From the NCBI GenBank assembly GCA_937889545.1, contig CALAOT010000110.1:1-62624 (forward strand): a stretch of DNA of 62,624 bases, given 5' to 3'. The stretch is from an uncultured Opitutaceae bacterium (GTDB lineage Bacteria > Verrucomicrobiota > Verrucomicrobiia > Opitutales > Opitutaceae). Within the stretch, counting starts at the first letter, position 1, and each line of letters starts with the position of its first letter. The notes beneath the pieces were generated by a model. The model made no database searches. It worked only from the letters and a program-made list of their open reading frames with translations, and was not told the origin of the DNA. Positions 54,490 through 62,624 of the stretch are shown piece after piece. The translations under genes were made by a program, and so were the position numbers.

Positions 54490-55158
54490 ATGTCCGCCAA
54501 TCCCTTCATCATCGTCGCGATCGACGGCGGCGCGGCCTCGGGCAAGTCGACCACATCGCGGATCCTGGGCGAGCGGTTCAGCCTCCTCCACTCCGACACG
54601 GGATCATATTACCGCGCCGTGACGGCCGAGATGCTGCACCGCGGCGCGTCCCCGGACGACATCGGATCGGTCAAGGCCGCCCTCGCGGACCTGCGCCTGG
54701 GAACGCGCATCGAGGGCGGCTCGGCCGAGATCGAGATCTCGGGGCGCAGGCCCGGCGACGAGATACGCAGCCGGGAGGTCAACGACGCCGTCTCGCATTT
54801 TGCGGCGATTCCGGAGGTGCGGGAGTCGCTCCTCGGCTATCAGCGCGGGCAGACCGCCGCCGCCAGGAAGGGGGGATTCCGCGGGCTCGTCATGGAGGGC
54901 CGTGACATCGGGTCCGTGATCTTCCCCGACGCCGATTTCCGCTTCTTCCTCCACGCGGAATCTGCCGAGCGCGAGCGGCGTCGCGAGAAGGAGGGCCGGG
55001 TGGACAGGGTGACCGAGCGCGACCGGATCGATTCGTCCAGGAAGACGGCGCCGTTTTCCCGCCCCGCGGGCGCCATCTCGATCGACACCACCCTGCTGAC
55101 GATCGCGGAGGTGGCGGACCGGATGGCCGCATTCATCGCGCCGAAGTTCGCGCCATGA
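54490..55158 (+). CDS. cmk: Cytidylate kinase
   Basis: 222 aa from ATG 54490. P-loop DGGAASGKSTTSR (about 13-25), LLHSDTGSYYRAV, MEGRDIGSVIFPDADF and a lid region RERRREKEGRVD. Phosphorylates CMP and dCMP. The frame is open from 54439, inside aroA, but the N-terminus fits ATG 54490. The stop overlaps plsC (ATGA). Confidence 0.93.
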   Translation: MSANPFIIVAIDGGAASGKSTTSRILGERFSLLHSDTGSYYRAVTAEMLHRGASPDDIGSVKAALADLRLGTRIEGGSAEIEISGRRPGDEIRSREVNDAVSHFAAIPEVRESLLGYQRGQTAAARKGGFRGLVMEGRDIGSVIFPDADFRFFLHAESAERERRREKEGRVDRVTERDRIDSSRKTAPFSRPAGAISIDTTLLTIAEVADRMAAFIAPKFAP

Positions 55159-55814
55159 GCTCGAGGCACCCCCAGCTCGAAATGGAGCCAGTCTACGGCT
55201 TCTTCTACGGACTCTGCCGGCTCGTCTACCAGATGTTCTTCCGCGGGGATGTCGCCGGGCTCGAGAACCTCCCGGAGACGGGCGGCTACATTGTCGCGGC
55301 AAACCACGCGAGCCACCTCGACCCCCCGATCGTCGGCATGTTCCTCCCGCGCCAGGTGAGCTACTTCGCCCGCAAGACTCTATGGAAGCCCGGCGTCGCC
55401 GCCTGGTGGCTCACCACCGTCGGCACGATTCCCGTCGACCGGGACGGCGGGATGAGCATCGACGCGATCAAGCGCGTGCTCCACACGCTCTCCCACGACA
55501 AGGTCGTCATCGTGTTCCCCGAGGGGACGCGCTCGCTCACCGGCGAGCTGCAGCCGCCCAGGCCCGGCGTCGGCCTGATCGCGTGCAGGGCGCAGGTACC
55601 CGTCGTGCCCGCGCGGGTGTTCGGCTCGTTCGAAGCGTTCGGAAAGAAGGGAAGCCTCCGGCTGGGCACCCCCGTCTCGGTGGCATACGGGCGCCCGCTC
55701 ACCCCATCCGAATACGACCGCCCAGAGGACGGCAGGGAACGCTATGCGCGGACCGCCGCGCGCATCATGGCGGCCATCAACCGGATAGAGCGGCCATCGG
55801 CCTCCGTGGTCTGA
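55155..55814 (+). CDS. plsC: 1-acyl-sn-glycerol-3-phosphate acyltransferase
   Basis: 219 aa. Catalytic H-x4-D in AANHASHLDPP, FPEGTRSLTGE and a hydrophobic N-terminal segment for membrane contact (FYGLCRLVYQMFF). Makes phosphatidic acid for membrane lipid. Last gene of the tyrA-aroA-cmk-plsC run, convergent with trpS. Confidence 0.92.
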   Translation: MSSRHPQLEMEPVYGFFYGLCRLVYQMFFRGDVAGLENLPETGGYIVAANHASHLDPPIVGMFLPRQVSYFARKTLWKPGVAAWWLTTVGTIPVDRDGGMSIDAIKRVLHTLSHDKVVIVFPEGTRSLTGELQPPRPGVGLIACRAQVPVVPARVFGSFEAFGKKGSLRLGTPVSVAYGRPLTPSEYDRPEDGRERYARTAARIMAAINRIERPSASVV

Positions 55815-55828
55815 CGTTCGGCAGGGGC

Positions 55829-56794
55829 CTACTCGAGGCCGGCCGCCTTGCGAGCGCGCCTGATAACTCCCGCGGCGACAGAACGGGCACGGGCGGCCCC
55901 ATCCCTGAGCACCTGGTCGACGTAGTCGGGGTTCGCCAGAAGCTCGGCGCGGCGCGCGCGCGCGGGCGCGAAGAAGGCCCAGAAGTGCTCGAAAAGCCCC
56001 TTCTTCAGGTCGCCGTAACCCAGCCCACCGGCCCGCAGGCGGGCCTCGTAGTCCGCAGCCACGTCGGAGGGCGCCAGCAACTTCAGAAACTGCACGCATA
56101 TATTGCGCTCCGCGTCGGGTTTCGGCTCAGCTGGCGTCCTGCTGTCCATGACGATCGACATGATCTTTTTCCGAAGCGCCTTCTCATCTGCGAATATCTC
56201 GAGCGTGTTCCCGTAGCTCTTGCTCATCTTCTGGCCGTCCAGTCCGGGAATGTTTCCGCAGTCGCGGCGTATCACGGGCTCAGGCACGACGAAGGTCTCG
56301 CCGTAGGTCTGGTTGAACTTGGCGGCGATGTCGCGTGTCATCTCCAGGTGCTGCTTCTGGTCCTGGCCCACCGGAACGGCGTTCGTGTCGTAGAGGAGGA
56401 TGTCCGCGGCCATCAGCACCGGGTACGCGAAAAGCCCGAAATTCGGCGAGATGCCCTTCGCGGTCTTGTCCTTGTAGCCGTGGGCGCGCTCAAGGAGTCC
56501 CATCGGGGTCAGGCTTCCGATCAGCCAGGTGAGCTCGCACACCTCGGGCAAGTCGCTCTGGCGCCAGAACACGCTTTTCACCGGGTCGAGGCCGCAGGCG
56601 AGCCAGTCGACCGCGACCGCCCGGGTGTTGGCAAGCCGCTCATGCGGATCGGTGATCGATGTCATCGAGTGGTAGTCCGCGATGAAGTAGAAGCAGTCGC
56701 CCTGCGCCTGCGCCTCGATGGCCGGACGCATGGCGCCGAAGTAGTTGCCGATGTGAACCGGACCGGTGGGGGTGATTCCAGTGAGCGTGCGCAT
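55829..56794 (-). CDS. trpS: Tryptophanyl-tRNA synthetase
   Basis: 321 aa. HIGH-type motif TPTGPVHIGNYFG at the N-terminus, KMSKS in GQKMSKSYGNTLEIF near 192, and WLIGSLTPMG-type core blocks. Bacterial short form. One base separates its start from the stop of the upstream beta-helix gene, so they are co-transcribed. Confidence 0.95.
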   Translation of the reverse strand: MRTLTGITPTGPVHIGNYFGAMRPAIEAQAQGDCFYFIADYHSMTSITDPHERLANTRAVAVDWLACGLDPVKSVFWRQSDLPEVCELTWLIGSLTPMGLLERAHGYKDKTAKGISPNFGLFAYPVLMAADILLYDTNAVPVGQDQKQHLEMTRDIAAKFNQTYGETFVVPEPVIRRDCGNIPGLDGQKMSKSYGNTLEIFADEKALRKKIMSIVMDSRTPAEPKPDAERNICVQFLKLLAPSDVAADYEARLRAGGLGYGDLKKGLFEHFWAFFAPARARRAELLANPDYVDQVLRDGAARARSVAAGVIRRARKAAGLE

Positions 56795-56795
56795 C

Positions 56796-57494
56796 TCAGA
56801 CCTTTCGGGGGGCCAGTTCGACCTCCTGCCGGGCCCTCGCGACCGTCGATGGGGCGAGAAAGCCGCCGAACGCGATCGCCGGCATCACGAGCGACCTCGG
56901 GCCTAAGAGCGTCCCGGGGTTCAGGACGGCGTTGCAGCCGACTTCCGCCCCGTCGCCGAGGATCGCCCCGAATTTCCTGAGGCCCGTGTCAACGAGCCCG
57001 GTCGGCAACCGCACGGCCACCTCCCTGTGGTCCAGCCTGAAGTTCGAGCAGATCGCGCCGGCGCCCAGGTGGGCCCGGTTCCCGAGGATCGAGTCGCCCA
57101 CGTAGTTGAAATGCGGCGCCTGCACCCCGTCCATGAGGAGGCAGTTCTTGAACTCGCAGGCGTTGCCAAGGACGCATTCCTCGCCCACGATCACGTTTCC
57201 CCTGATGAACGCACCCGGCCGGATCTCCGTTCCCGCGCCGATCCAGACGGGGCCGATTATGGTGGCGTGATCCGGAAGCGCGACGCTCGGGTCGATGTGA
57301 ACGCGGCCCTCCACATGGACGCCTGGGGGCGCCTTGGGCGGCCTCGGCTGGTTCAGATGCACCTCCAGCGCCGGCGCGATCTGCCCCAGCCAATCCCACG
57401 GGGCCGCGTCCGGGGAAAAGAAAGCGCGAAAAACGGCGAGCGAATCGGGGAGCGCGAAAAATTCGGAGGCCTTCACTGGGCATTCAGCGTGCAC
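56796..57494 (-). CDS. Left-handed beta-helix (hexapeptide) protein, GlmU/acyltransferase-like
   Basis: 232 aa if started at GTG 57494; GTG 57476 is equally possible. Hexapeptide repeats run from about residue 60 to 215 (VHIDPSVALPDHATIIGPVW, IGAGTEIRPGAFIRGNVIVG, LGDGAEVGCNAVLNPGTLLG), as in nucleotide-sugar N-acyltransferases. The N-terminal ~55 residues are a family-specific cap; no pyrophosphorylase domain. A terminator hairpin ends just before 57494, so transcription must begin very close to the start codon or read through. Confidence 0.75.
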   Translation of the reverse strand: MHAECPVKASEFFALPDSLAVFRAFFSPDAAPWDWLGQIAPALEVHLNQPRPPKAPPGVHVEGRVHIDPSVALPDHATIIGPVWIGAGTEIRPGAFIRGNVIVGEECVLGNACEFKNCLLMDGVQAPHFNYVGDSILGNRAHLGAGAICSNFRLDHREVAVRLPTGLVDTGLRKFGAILGDGAEVGCNAVLNPGTLLGPRSLVMPAIAFGGFLAPSTVARARQEVELAPRKV

Positions 57495-57525
57495 AAAAAA
57501 GCCGCCGGTTGACAGCGGCTTTTTT
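57495..57525. terminator. Strong bidirectional rho-independent terminator
   Basis: AAAAAAGCCGC (57495-57505) pairs with GCGGCTTTTTT (57515-57525), loop 9 nt, with A and T runs on both sides. It closes the DUF2950 gene on the minus strand and touches the next gene's first codon. Confidence 0.85.
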
Positions 57526-57563
57526 TGGCCTTCCCGGGGGCCGCGAACCGGCTCAGCGGCGGC

Positions 57564-58517
57564 TCAAGCCGGGGGCACAGGCGCCCAGTCGGCGTCCGGG
57601 TTGAATTCCGTCATCGCGGCGGCGATTTCGGCGCTCTGGGCGCCGAGGTTGCACTCATAGACCCTGCCCCCCTGATTCACGATGAAGGTCATCACTCCCG
57701 ACTCCCCCCAGTGGGCGGGATACGCCATCAGGGCAAACCCGGCGACCATGTTGCCATTGATGACGTAGCTATAGGCCCCGCCGGGCGCCGCCGGGCCCTG
57801 AGCCGTGAGGATCTTGAAGAGGTACCCGTGGAACGGCTGCGGCTGGCCCTCGGCCGTCGTCCGGGTGTAGCCCTCCGCGCGTTCCTCGGCCACGAGCGGC
57901 CCAAAGGGGCTCTGGTCGTCGTCGGGCGACGCGCGCCAGTAGAGCCCGTCCCTCTTGCCGGAAGTGCTCCTTATCCTCTGCGCGTACTTGAACACCGCGC
58001 TCCCGTCGCGATCCTCGCTCGCGTACTCGCGCTGTGCCGCGACATAGGCCCGGCAGACCCCGATGGCGGTGAGTTCGCCCTTGCCGATCCGCCGGTTTAT
58101 GACCTCGTCCTTGCCCGCCACGGTGTCGAAGTACCACGAGCCGTCCCTGCGGACGAGCGGGATGGGCATCGGCCAGTTCTGGGCCCCTATGTTTAGGACA
58201 AACCGGTCGTCCGCCTTCCTGACCCAACGGGCATACTGCCCAAGGGACTTGGCGAAGGAGGCAAACTCGATCGCGTCCTGCTTTGGGTCCCCCGAAAGGA
58301 GCTCCTTTACCTCGGGCCCGAAGATTGCGTCGACGGCGGGCCTGTCGCCGGTCCTGGCCGCGGCCACGAGGGCCCTCACCGCCTCGTCCGGCGAGCTGAA
58401 GTGGCGCTGCTGCACCGCGGCACCCGGGGAATCCGCGCGCAGCCACGGCCCGGCGCAGGCCGCAAGCAGGAGCGCGGCGGCGATCACGCGCATTGGGCGA
58501 TTGGTCTGGAGTGTCAT
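57564..58517 (-). CDS. DUF2950 family exported protein
   Basis: 317 aa from ATG 58517, signal peptide of ~28 residues (VIAAALLLAACAGPWLRA). The C-terminal half has the family blocks KRDGLYWRASPDDDQSP, PFHGYLFKILTAQGPAAPGG and SGVMTFIVNQGGRVYE. Function unknown; periplasmic. Always seen by me together with DUF3300, as here (19 bp downstream of it). Confidence 0.88.
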   Translation of the reverse strand: MTLQTNRPMRVIAAALLLAACAGPWLRADSPGAAVQQRHFSSPDEAVRALVAAARTGDRPAVDAIFGPEVKELLSGDPKQDAIEFASFAKSLGQYARWVRKADDRFVLNIGAQNWPMPIPLVRRDGSWYFDTVAGKDEVINRRIGKGELTAIGVCRAYVAAQREYASEDRDGSAVFKYAQRIRSTSGKRDGLYWRASPDDDQSPFGPLVAEERAEGYTRTTAEGQPQPFHGYLFKILTAQGPAAPGGAYSYVINGNMVAGFALMAYPAHWGESGVMTFIVNQGGRVYECNLGAQSAEIAAAMTEFNPDADWAPVPPA

Positions 58518-58536
58518 GGTGCCGGAAGGTTGGGTC

Positions 58537-59676
58537 TTAGCGCCGGTCCCTGGCGCCCTGCGCGGGGGATTCGGAGCGGGCAGGGGCTGATTTCGCGGCG
58601 GGTGCCGATTTCGCGGCGGGTGCCGATTTCCTGACCGGTGCGCTCCGGCTTGTCTGCCCGCGGCTGCTTTCGGCCCTGGTGTCCGCGCCCCGGCTGTATC
58701 CGCCGTACAAGTCGCCCTTGGGTGCCGGCGTCGAGGGCGTCGGCGCCACCGCGCCGCCATACCCGCGGTAGTTGGGACGGGCCGGGGTCGCTTCGGCCGG
58801 CGGATGATAAGTCGCGATCGGACTGCGGGCCAGTACCCGCGCGCCAGCGCTGGGCCGCGCATTCGGAGAATTCACCCGCGCGCCAGCGCTGGGCCGCGCA
58901 TTCGGAGAATTCGCCCCCGGCCTGTAAAAATCCCGCACGAGCGCGTGCCCGCGGCGCGGATCGGGGTGCCAGCGGACGCCGCCGAAATGGGGATCCCGCC
59001 AGTCGCGCCGGTATGCCCAGCCCGGATGCCACGGGCCGGCCCAGATCCCGAAATTGTCCCAATCGCATTCGAAGCCAAGCCACGCCCCCACTGGGAATCC
59101 GACGCCAAAGGTGACATACGGCCCAGCGTATCCTTCGGGCGCGTCGCCGTAGACCATATCCGGGTCGTACTCGGGAACGTACATCGTGTCCTGCTGGGCG
59201 GGTATGACACGGATGTCGTCGCCCTCCATGTCGACCTGCTGCTGGGGGGTATCGACGAGCGTGCCCGCCGCCTTGGCCTTTGCCCGCAACTGCTGGATCG
59301 ACTGCATGACGTCGGCCGGCTGCATCGCGAACGCCGCCCCGAGGGCGCGCGTCCAGTCGAGGTTGTCGTTCATCCATTTCAGCACGTCCGGATAGTGCGC
59401 CAGCCCCCTCACGCTCGGATCCCAGGGCTGGGCGTCGATCCCGGACGGATTCCCGCCGGACGCGACGTATTGTGCAGCGAGGGAGATATCGGAAGGCGCG
59501 GTCGACGCAGGGAGGATGAGCGCAATGAGCGGATCCGGGTAGAGCCCGATCGGCGCCAGCAGCTGGTCGAGCTGCTCCGGGGTGTATGCCGTCCCCGCAA
59601 CGCCCTCGGCCGGCGCCTGCGCCCGCAGCGAGACCGCGAGGCAAAGGGCTGTGAACAGGGCAAGGGGAGCCTTCAT
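58537..59676 (-). CDS. DUF3300 family exported protein with low-complexity tail
   Basis: 379 aa; signal peptide (ALFTALCLAVSLRA). DUF3300 domain (about 30-245: QLDQLLAPIGLYPDPLIALI, AAQYVASGGNPSG, MYVPEYDPDMVYGD). The C-terminus is disordered, with a tandem 13-residue unit NSPNARPSAGARV and KSAPAA repeats, plus Tyr/Gly-rich segments, suggesting a wall- or surface-contacting tail. Function unknown. Confidence 0.88.
   Translation of the reverse strand: MKAPLALFTALCLAVSLRAQAPAEGVAGTAYTPEQLDQLLAPIGLYPDPLIALILPASTAPSDISLAAQYVASGGNPSGIDAQPWDPSVRGLAHYPDVLKWMNDNLDWTRALGAAFAMQPADVMQSIQQLRAKAKAAGTLVDTPQQQVDMEGDDIRVIPAQQDTMYVPEYDPDMVYGDAPEGYAGPYVTFGVGFPVGAWLGFECDWDNFGIWAGPWHPGWAYRRDWRDPHFGGVRWHPDPRRGHALVRDFYRPGANSPNARPSAGARVNSPNARPSAGARVLARSPIATYHPPAEATPARPNYRGYGGAVAPTPSTPAPKGDLYGGYSRGADTRAESSRGQTSRSAPVRKSAPAAKSAPAAKSAPARSESPAQGARDRR
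58835..58912. repeat. Two identical 39-bp tandem units inside the DUF3300 gene
   Basis: Units 58835-58873 and 58874-58912 are identical and encode two copies of a 13-residue segment. A second, 18-bp repeat lies near 58588-58625. Likely length-variable by slippage. Confidence 0.9.
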
Positions 59677-59744
59677 GGGTTTCTGCCTAGCAAGACAGCT
59701 CCCGAGGCCCGATGGTTGCGAACATAAGCGCGATTTCCCAAGAA

Positions 59745-60755
59745 TTATGGACTCCCCGTCCGGGCAGGCGCGGCTCGCGCGCTTGCCGCTGGCTCCCCCC
59801 CGAGCACCCTGGCAAACGTCTCTGCATCTACGTTGCCTCCCGTGAACACCGTGCCCACGCGCCGGCCCGCGACGGCCTCGCGCTCGCGCAGCACCGCGGC
59901 AAGCCCCGCGGCGCCTGCGCCCTCGGCCGCGTTGTGCGTGTCGGAGAAGTATGCGCGCATCGCCGCCCCCACCTCGGAATCGGACACGGTGGCGATGCGC
60001 TCGGCGCCCCGCAGGATGGACCCGAGGGCGTCGGGGTCCGGCGTGGAGCAGGCCATGCCATCGGCGATCCGCGTCGTGGACGGATGGGGGACGATGCGCC
60101 GAGCCTCAAACGACAGGGCGATCCCCGGCGCCTGCTCGGAGGCGACGCCGACTATCGCCGTCGCCAGCCCCAGCGCGTCGCGCGCGGCGATGAGCGCGCA
60201 GATGCCCGATCCCATGCCGATCGGGATGTAGACGCGCTCGAGCGGGGGGCTGCTCCGGAGGAAGCAGAGCATTGAGACGGCGTTCCCCCATGCGAGGTCG
60301 CGGTGGAACGAGGGCATCCAGTGCAGCCCGCGTTCCCTTGCAAGCCCCTCCGAGTGTACCAGGGCGGCCTGAAAATCGTCGCCGTGCTCGACCAGCTCCG
60401 CGCCGAGGCCGCGCATCGCGCGGTTCTTCTCGGCGCTGTTGCCGCGCGGGACCACGACGACGCAGGCGAGCCCGTGTCGGGCGGAGGCGAAGGCCAGCGC
60501 CTGTCCGAAGTTACCCCGGGTGGCCCCCAAGATGCCTCGCACCCCGGGCTCCCTCGCGACAAGCCGGCTGACGTAGTTCAGCGCCCCGCGGATCTTGAAC
60601 GAGCCGATCGCGGTGTGGTTCTCATGCTTCACCCAGAGCTCGCAACCCGCGCGGGCGTTGAGAAGCGGCCACGAGAACTGGGGCGTGGGCGGAACGACCG
60701 CGTCAATCCCCGCCGCGATGGCCTCGATCTCGGCGCGTGTCGGGAGATGCCCCAT
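59745..60755 (-). CDS. PLP-dependent threonine/serine dehydratase-like enzyme
   Basis: 336 aa, fold type II. PLP lysine in AIGSFKIRGALNYV, Gly-rich phosphate loop in PIGMGSGICALI, and ATRGNFGQALAFAS near 97. Length fits catabolic threonine dehydratase or threo-hydroxyaspartate dehydratase; no ACT domain, so no isoleucine feedback. Single gene. Confidence 0.85.
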   Translation of the reverse strand: MGHLPTRAEIEAIAAGIDAVVPPTPQFSWPLLNARAGCELWVKHENHTAIGSFKIRGALNYVSRLVAREPGVRGILGATRGNFGQALAFASARHGLACVVVVPRGNSAEKNRAMRGLGAELVEHGDDFQAALVHSEGLARERGLHWMPSFHRDLAWGNAVSMLCFLRSSPPLERVYIPIGMGSGICALIAARDALGLATAIVGVASEQAPGIALSFEARRIVPHPSTTRIADGMACSTPDPDALGSILRGAERIATVSDSEVGAAMRAYFSDTHNAAEGAGAAGLAAVLREREAVAGRRVGTVFTGGNVDAETFARVLGGEPAASARAAPARTGSP

Positions 60756-61386
60756 GCCGGGAGGGTGCGCGCCGCGCGGCCGTTCTCAAGCCTTGTCGAG
60801 CCGCGGACCAGCGGCTGGTGGCGCTACTGCCGCCCGCGGAAAATGGACCGGGCGAAAAGGCTCGAACCCTCCATCATGGGTTTTCAATAGGCACAAATCC
60901 TACGGCTAAGAAGAACCGGCGTCCATCCAACACACAGAATCACACACATCCAGTTCTCGGTCCTCGGGACTCATCAAATCGGGGTAACATCGCCGGCTTG
61001 CGTTCTGGACTTGACGCCGGCTTCTGCCGAAAAGCTGGGTGTCGTTCCTATGGGTTGAGCCTGGGCTATCCTGGCTCGGCGTGTATAGGCAAGCTGTATG
61101 ACCAAAGCCTGCACCGTCATCAGTATTATCCTAAGATCCAGCCAGAATGTGCAGGTTTGTGCGTAACGGAACTCTGGCGGTGGCGTTCGGGAGGAATCCT
61201 GCGAAGGGAATCGGCAGGGCCACAAGGCAAAGCTCGGCAGGCCGTTTCGTACCGGCGCCTGCGAAGGCTTCGTTTCAAATCCGCAAGCTGCACGGCTGCC
61301 CCTCTGCACCGCCGCCTACCTAGTAGGGAAAGACCCCATATTTCGGCGAACCATTTGGGGCGATATTTAGCTGCCCCAGTGTTCCC
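60756..61386. other. 631-bp region without a recognised gene
   Basis: No frame with family resemblance on either strand. It holds hairpin AGCCGC-N6-GCGGCT (60799-60816), inverted pair CGCCCG (60831-60836)/CGGGCG (60849-60854), and, on the minus strand at 60846-60873, GTTCGAGCC...GGTCCA with tRNA 3'-end spacing but no matching 5' half. AT content rises towards 61386. Confidence 0.4.
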
Positions 61387-61629
61387 ATGTTAAAGGCTAT
61401 CTCCATCCTCAGCCTTATAGCCGCCTTTATTCTTCTCGTTGTAGTCGGCGCCGTCCGTAAGGCCCCCGAGGGTTATGAGGACGCGGATGCCTTCCACCTC
61501 GGAAAAGCGCCGGACCCACCGCCGGTGGTCATTGACAGGGCGGCCTTGTCGTCATGCCTGCGTTTGAGGGCATCTGAAGGTTCAGTACAGTCCCCTACCC
61601 ATCCCAAAGCTCCAACTTTAGACACTTGA
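61387..61629 (+). CDS. Small membrane protein
   Basis: 80 aa from ATG 61387. One N-terminal helix (AISILSLIAAFILLVVVGAV), then a short acidic segment (RKAPEGYEDADAFHLGKAP) that looks like a true domain; the last ~25 residues are low in character. May be a small envelope protein; no family known to me. Confidence 0.5.
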   Translation: MLKAISILSLIAAFILLVVVGAVRKAPEGYEDADAFHLGKAPDPPPVVIDRAALSSCLRLRASEGSVQSPTHPKAPTLDT

Positions 61630-62017
61630 GTCATCGTGACTGACGGAGACACAACCTTTTTGCGCAGGCTCAAAATCACTGAACGCGACGGCGAATCTGC
61701 GGCTCTGGTTGATTCCACCCGCAATAAGCGCAATTGCGGGTTTACTGAACCCCTTTACCCAGTGCCCTCTTTCCCGACAACGATGTCAGTATTCCTTACG
61801 GTTTCTCCGCCACGAGTGTGCCGCGCTTTATTCAATAGATGTTTTTTAATCCCACACCTGCGAGTTGTGTTGTTATGTAGCGAGACTCGTTGCGTGGCTC
61901 GGAGCATATGGCGCGGAACAAGCTTATATATACAATGAGTCGCGATGAAGACACATCTGACCTATCCGGATTAAGACCGAAACAAAAATGGAAGCGATGA
62001 ACAGGAGAATACAGACA
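61630..62017. other. 388-bp AT-richer spacer before the ice-binding-like gene
   Basis: No gene recognised. It contains the terminator-like hairpin at 61718-61740. Further on it is AT-rich, with the ribosome site AGGAGA near 62003 for the signal-peptide frame at 62018. Confidence 0.4.
61718..61740 (+). terminator. Probable terminator hairpin
   Basis: CCCGCAAT (61718-61725) pairs perfectly with ATTGCGGG (61733-61740), 7-nt loop, followed by TTTA only. Position fits termination of the small membrane gene. Confidence 0.45.
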
Positions 62018-62104
62018 ATGAAGACGGCTTCCTTCCCGATGGCGGTACAGATCTGCGCAAGGCTACTTCTTATCGCCATCGTATTTGCGGTTGGGGTGAC
62101 GTAA
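62018..62104 (+). CDS. Signal-peptide frame upstream of the ice-binding-like gene
   Basis: 28 codons from ATG 62018, after a good AGGAG site: KTASFPMAVQICARLLLIAI continuing to a hydrophobic core, a clear export signal. It stops at TAA 62102-62104, whose last base is the A of the next ATG (TAATG). The signal peptide is therefore out of frame with the secreted domain that follows. Either a one-base error/mutation split a single gene, or two short products are made. Confidence 0.6.
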   Translation: MKTASFPMAVQICARLLLIAIVFAVGVT

Positions 62105-62624
62105 TGGATCAGGGCGCCATGGCTGGTGACGTAAACCTTGGAACGGCCAACAATTTTTCGGTTCTGGCTGCCTCCACAATAACAAACACCGGCCCAACTG
62201 TTATTAACGGAGGCAACGTCGGGTTATCACCAGGAACTTCGATTACTGGCTTTCCTCCAGGAATAATAGATTCCCCTTACACAACTGACGTGGCCGATGC
62301 GGCAGCTCTACAAGCCCAAAAAGACTTGACCATTGCTTATAACGCTGCCGCTGGACTCGCACGGACTTCAACTCTCACGGGTACGGATCTCGGGGGACTA
62401 ACTCTGACGCCTGGTGTTTACTTCTTTGCTTCCTCAGCAGAGCTCACGGGAGCCCTGACACTCAATGACATGGGAAATCCCGATGCAGTCTTCGTTTTCC
62501 AAATCGGATCAACCCTCACCACGGCATCGGGCAGTTCAGTAGTATCGATCAACGACCCCTCCACCCCGGGCATCAGTGTTTTTTGGCAGGTCGGCAGTTC
62601 GGCGACGCTCGGAACAGGCACTGA
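62104..62624 (+). CDS. DUF3494 ice-binding-like protein, cut by window edge
   Basis: 173 codons visible. The family pattern is clear: VNLGTANNFSVLAASTITNT, GPTVINGGNVGLSPGTSITG, AQKDLTIAYNAAAG, DLGGLTLTPGVYFFASSAEL and FVFQIGSTLTTASGSS. DUF3494 is a beta-solenoid secreted domain, antifreeze in some members but widespread as an adhesin-type module. AT-richer than the core genes. Needs the upstream signal frame to be exported. Confidence 0.85.
   Translation, partial: MDQGAMAGDVNLGTANNFSVLAASTITNTGPTVINGGNVGLSPGTSITGFPPGIIDSPYTTDVADAAALQAQKDLTIAYNAAAGLARTSTLTGTDLGGLTLTPGVYFFASSAELTGALTLNDMGNPDAVFVFQIGSTLTTASGSSVVSINDPSTPGISVFWQVGSSATLGTGT

Noticed and set aside
60974-61309. Minus-strand 111-aa frame in the gene-free stretch
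   Set aside because: Composition is not protein-like, with no start context and no family resemblance.
61636-61938. Plus-strand 100-aa frame crossing the 61718 hairpin
   Set aside because: Low character, reads through a terminator-like stem, and Cys/Arg/Ser-rich in a way typical of non-coding DNA.
1-62624. CRISPR arrays, insertion sequences, prophage genes
   Set aside because: No regularly spaced repeat series, transposase, integrase or phage structural gene was recognised on either strand.

Overview
The window reads as chromosomal DNA of a GC-rich member of the Verrucomicrobiota, most likely near Opitutaceae, probably a metagenome-derived contig. This rests on the overall style of the proteins, the DUF2950/DUF3300 pair, a free-standing MamK-like actin and the mix of core genes; no 16S or ribosomal protein is present, so the placement is inference. 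The first ~470 bases are different in character: they encode the N-terminus of a GNAT/CelD-type protein of a rhizobial kind, so the left edge may be a transfer scar or an assembly join.

Layout. 0.7-5.9 kb: an overlapping assimilatory sulfate operon (cysNC, cobA, a CbiX-type chelatase, cysI) that makes its own sirohaem, closed by an intrinsic terminator. 6-26 kb: mostly housekeeping genes: two lineage-specific hypotheticals, an ATP-grasp-like protein, prfB with a textbook programmed +1 frameshift, an MDR dehydrogenase, tatC, gmd/fcl (GDP-L-fucose), a flavin reductase, valS, glnD, a GAF histidine kinase, an HNH nuclease, an APC permease, and a MamK-like actin with a small partner gene upstream. 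26.5-34.7 kb: a VF530 protein, a ROK sugar kinase and a sugar-degradation cluster (class II aldolase, aldehyde dehydrogenase, zinc dehydrogenase, TIM-barrel isomerase, Gfo/Idh oxidoreductase) facing a divergent AraC regulator. 34.8-41.6 kb: envelope and secreted functions (FadL-like porin, PhnD-like binding protein, exported GH2 hydrolase and divergent exported esterase).

41.6-50.9 kb is a clearly more AT-rich island ending at the 3' end of tRNA-Ala(CGC). It carries a PfkB kinase and AGE epimerase, a DUF3622-like gene, and four toxin-antitoxin type modules: hicB with a decayed hicA, relB plus toxin framed by 60-bp direct repeats, a 'mobile mystery' A/B pair in which protein A is fused to a HEPN-like domain and B is a Fic protein, and a Phd/RelE pair. 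It also has truncated AraC and TPR genes and repeated GTTTAGC/GCTAAAC words.

51-62.6 kb returns to GC-rich core: PIN-TRAM protein with a coupled 48-residue membrane peptide, tyrA-aroA-cmk-plsC in tight overlap, trpS, a left-handed beta-helix acyltransferase-like protein, DUF2950 and DUF3300 proteins, a PLP dehydratase, and at the right edge a DUF3494 ice-binding-like protein whose signal peptide lies in another frame. The best candidates for something undescribed are the HTH-HEPN/Fic pair (46965-48601) and the MamK-like actin with its partner (24892-26519).
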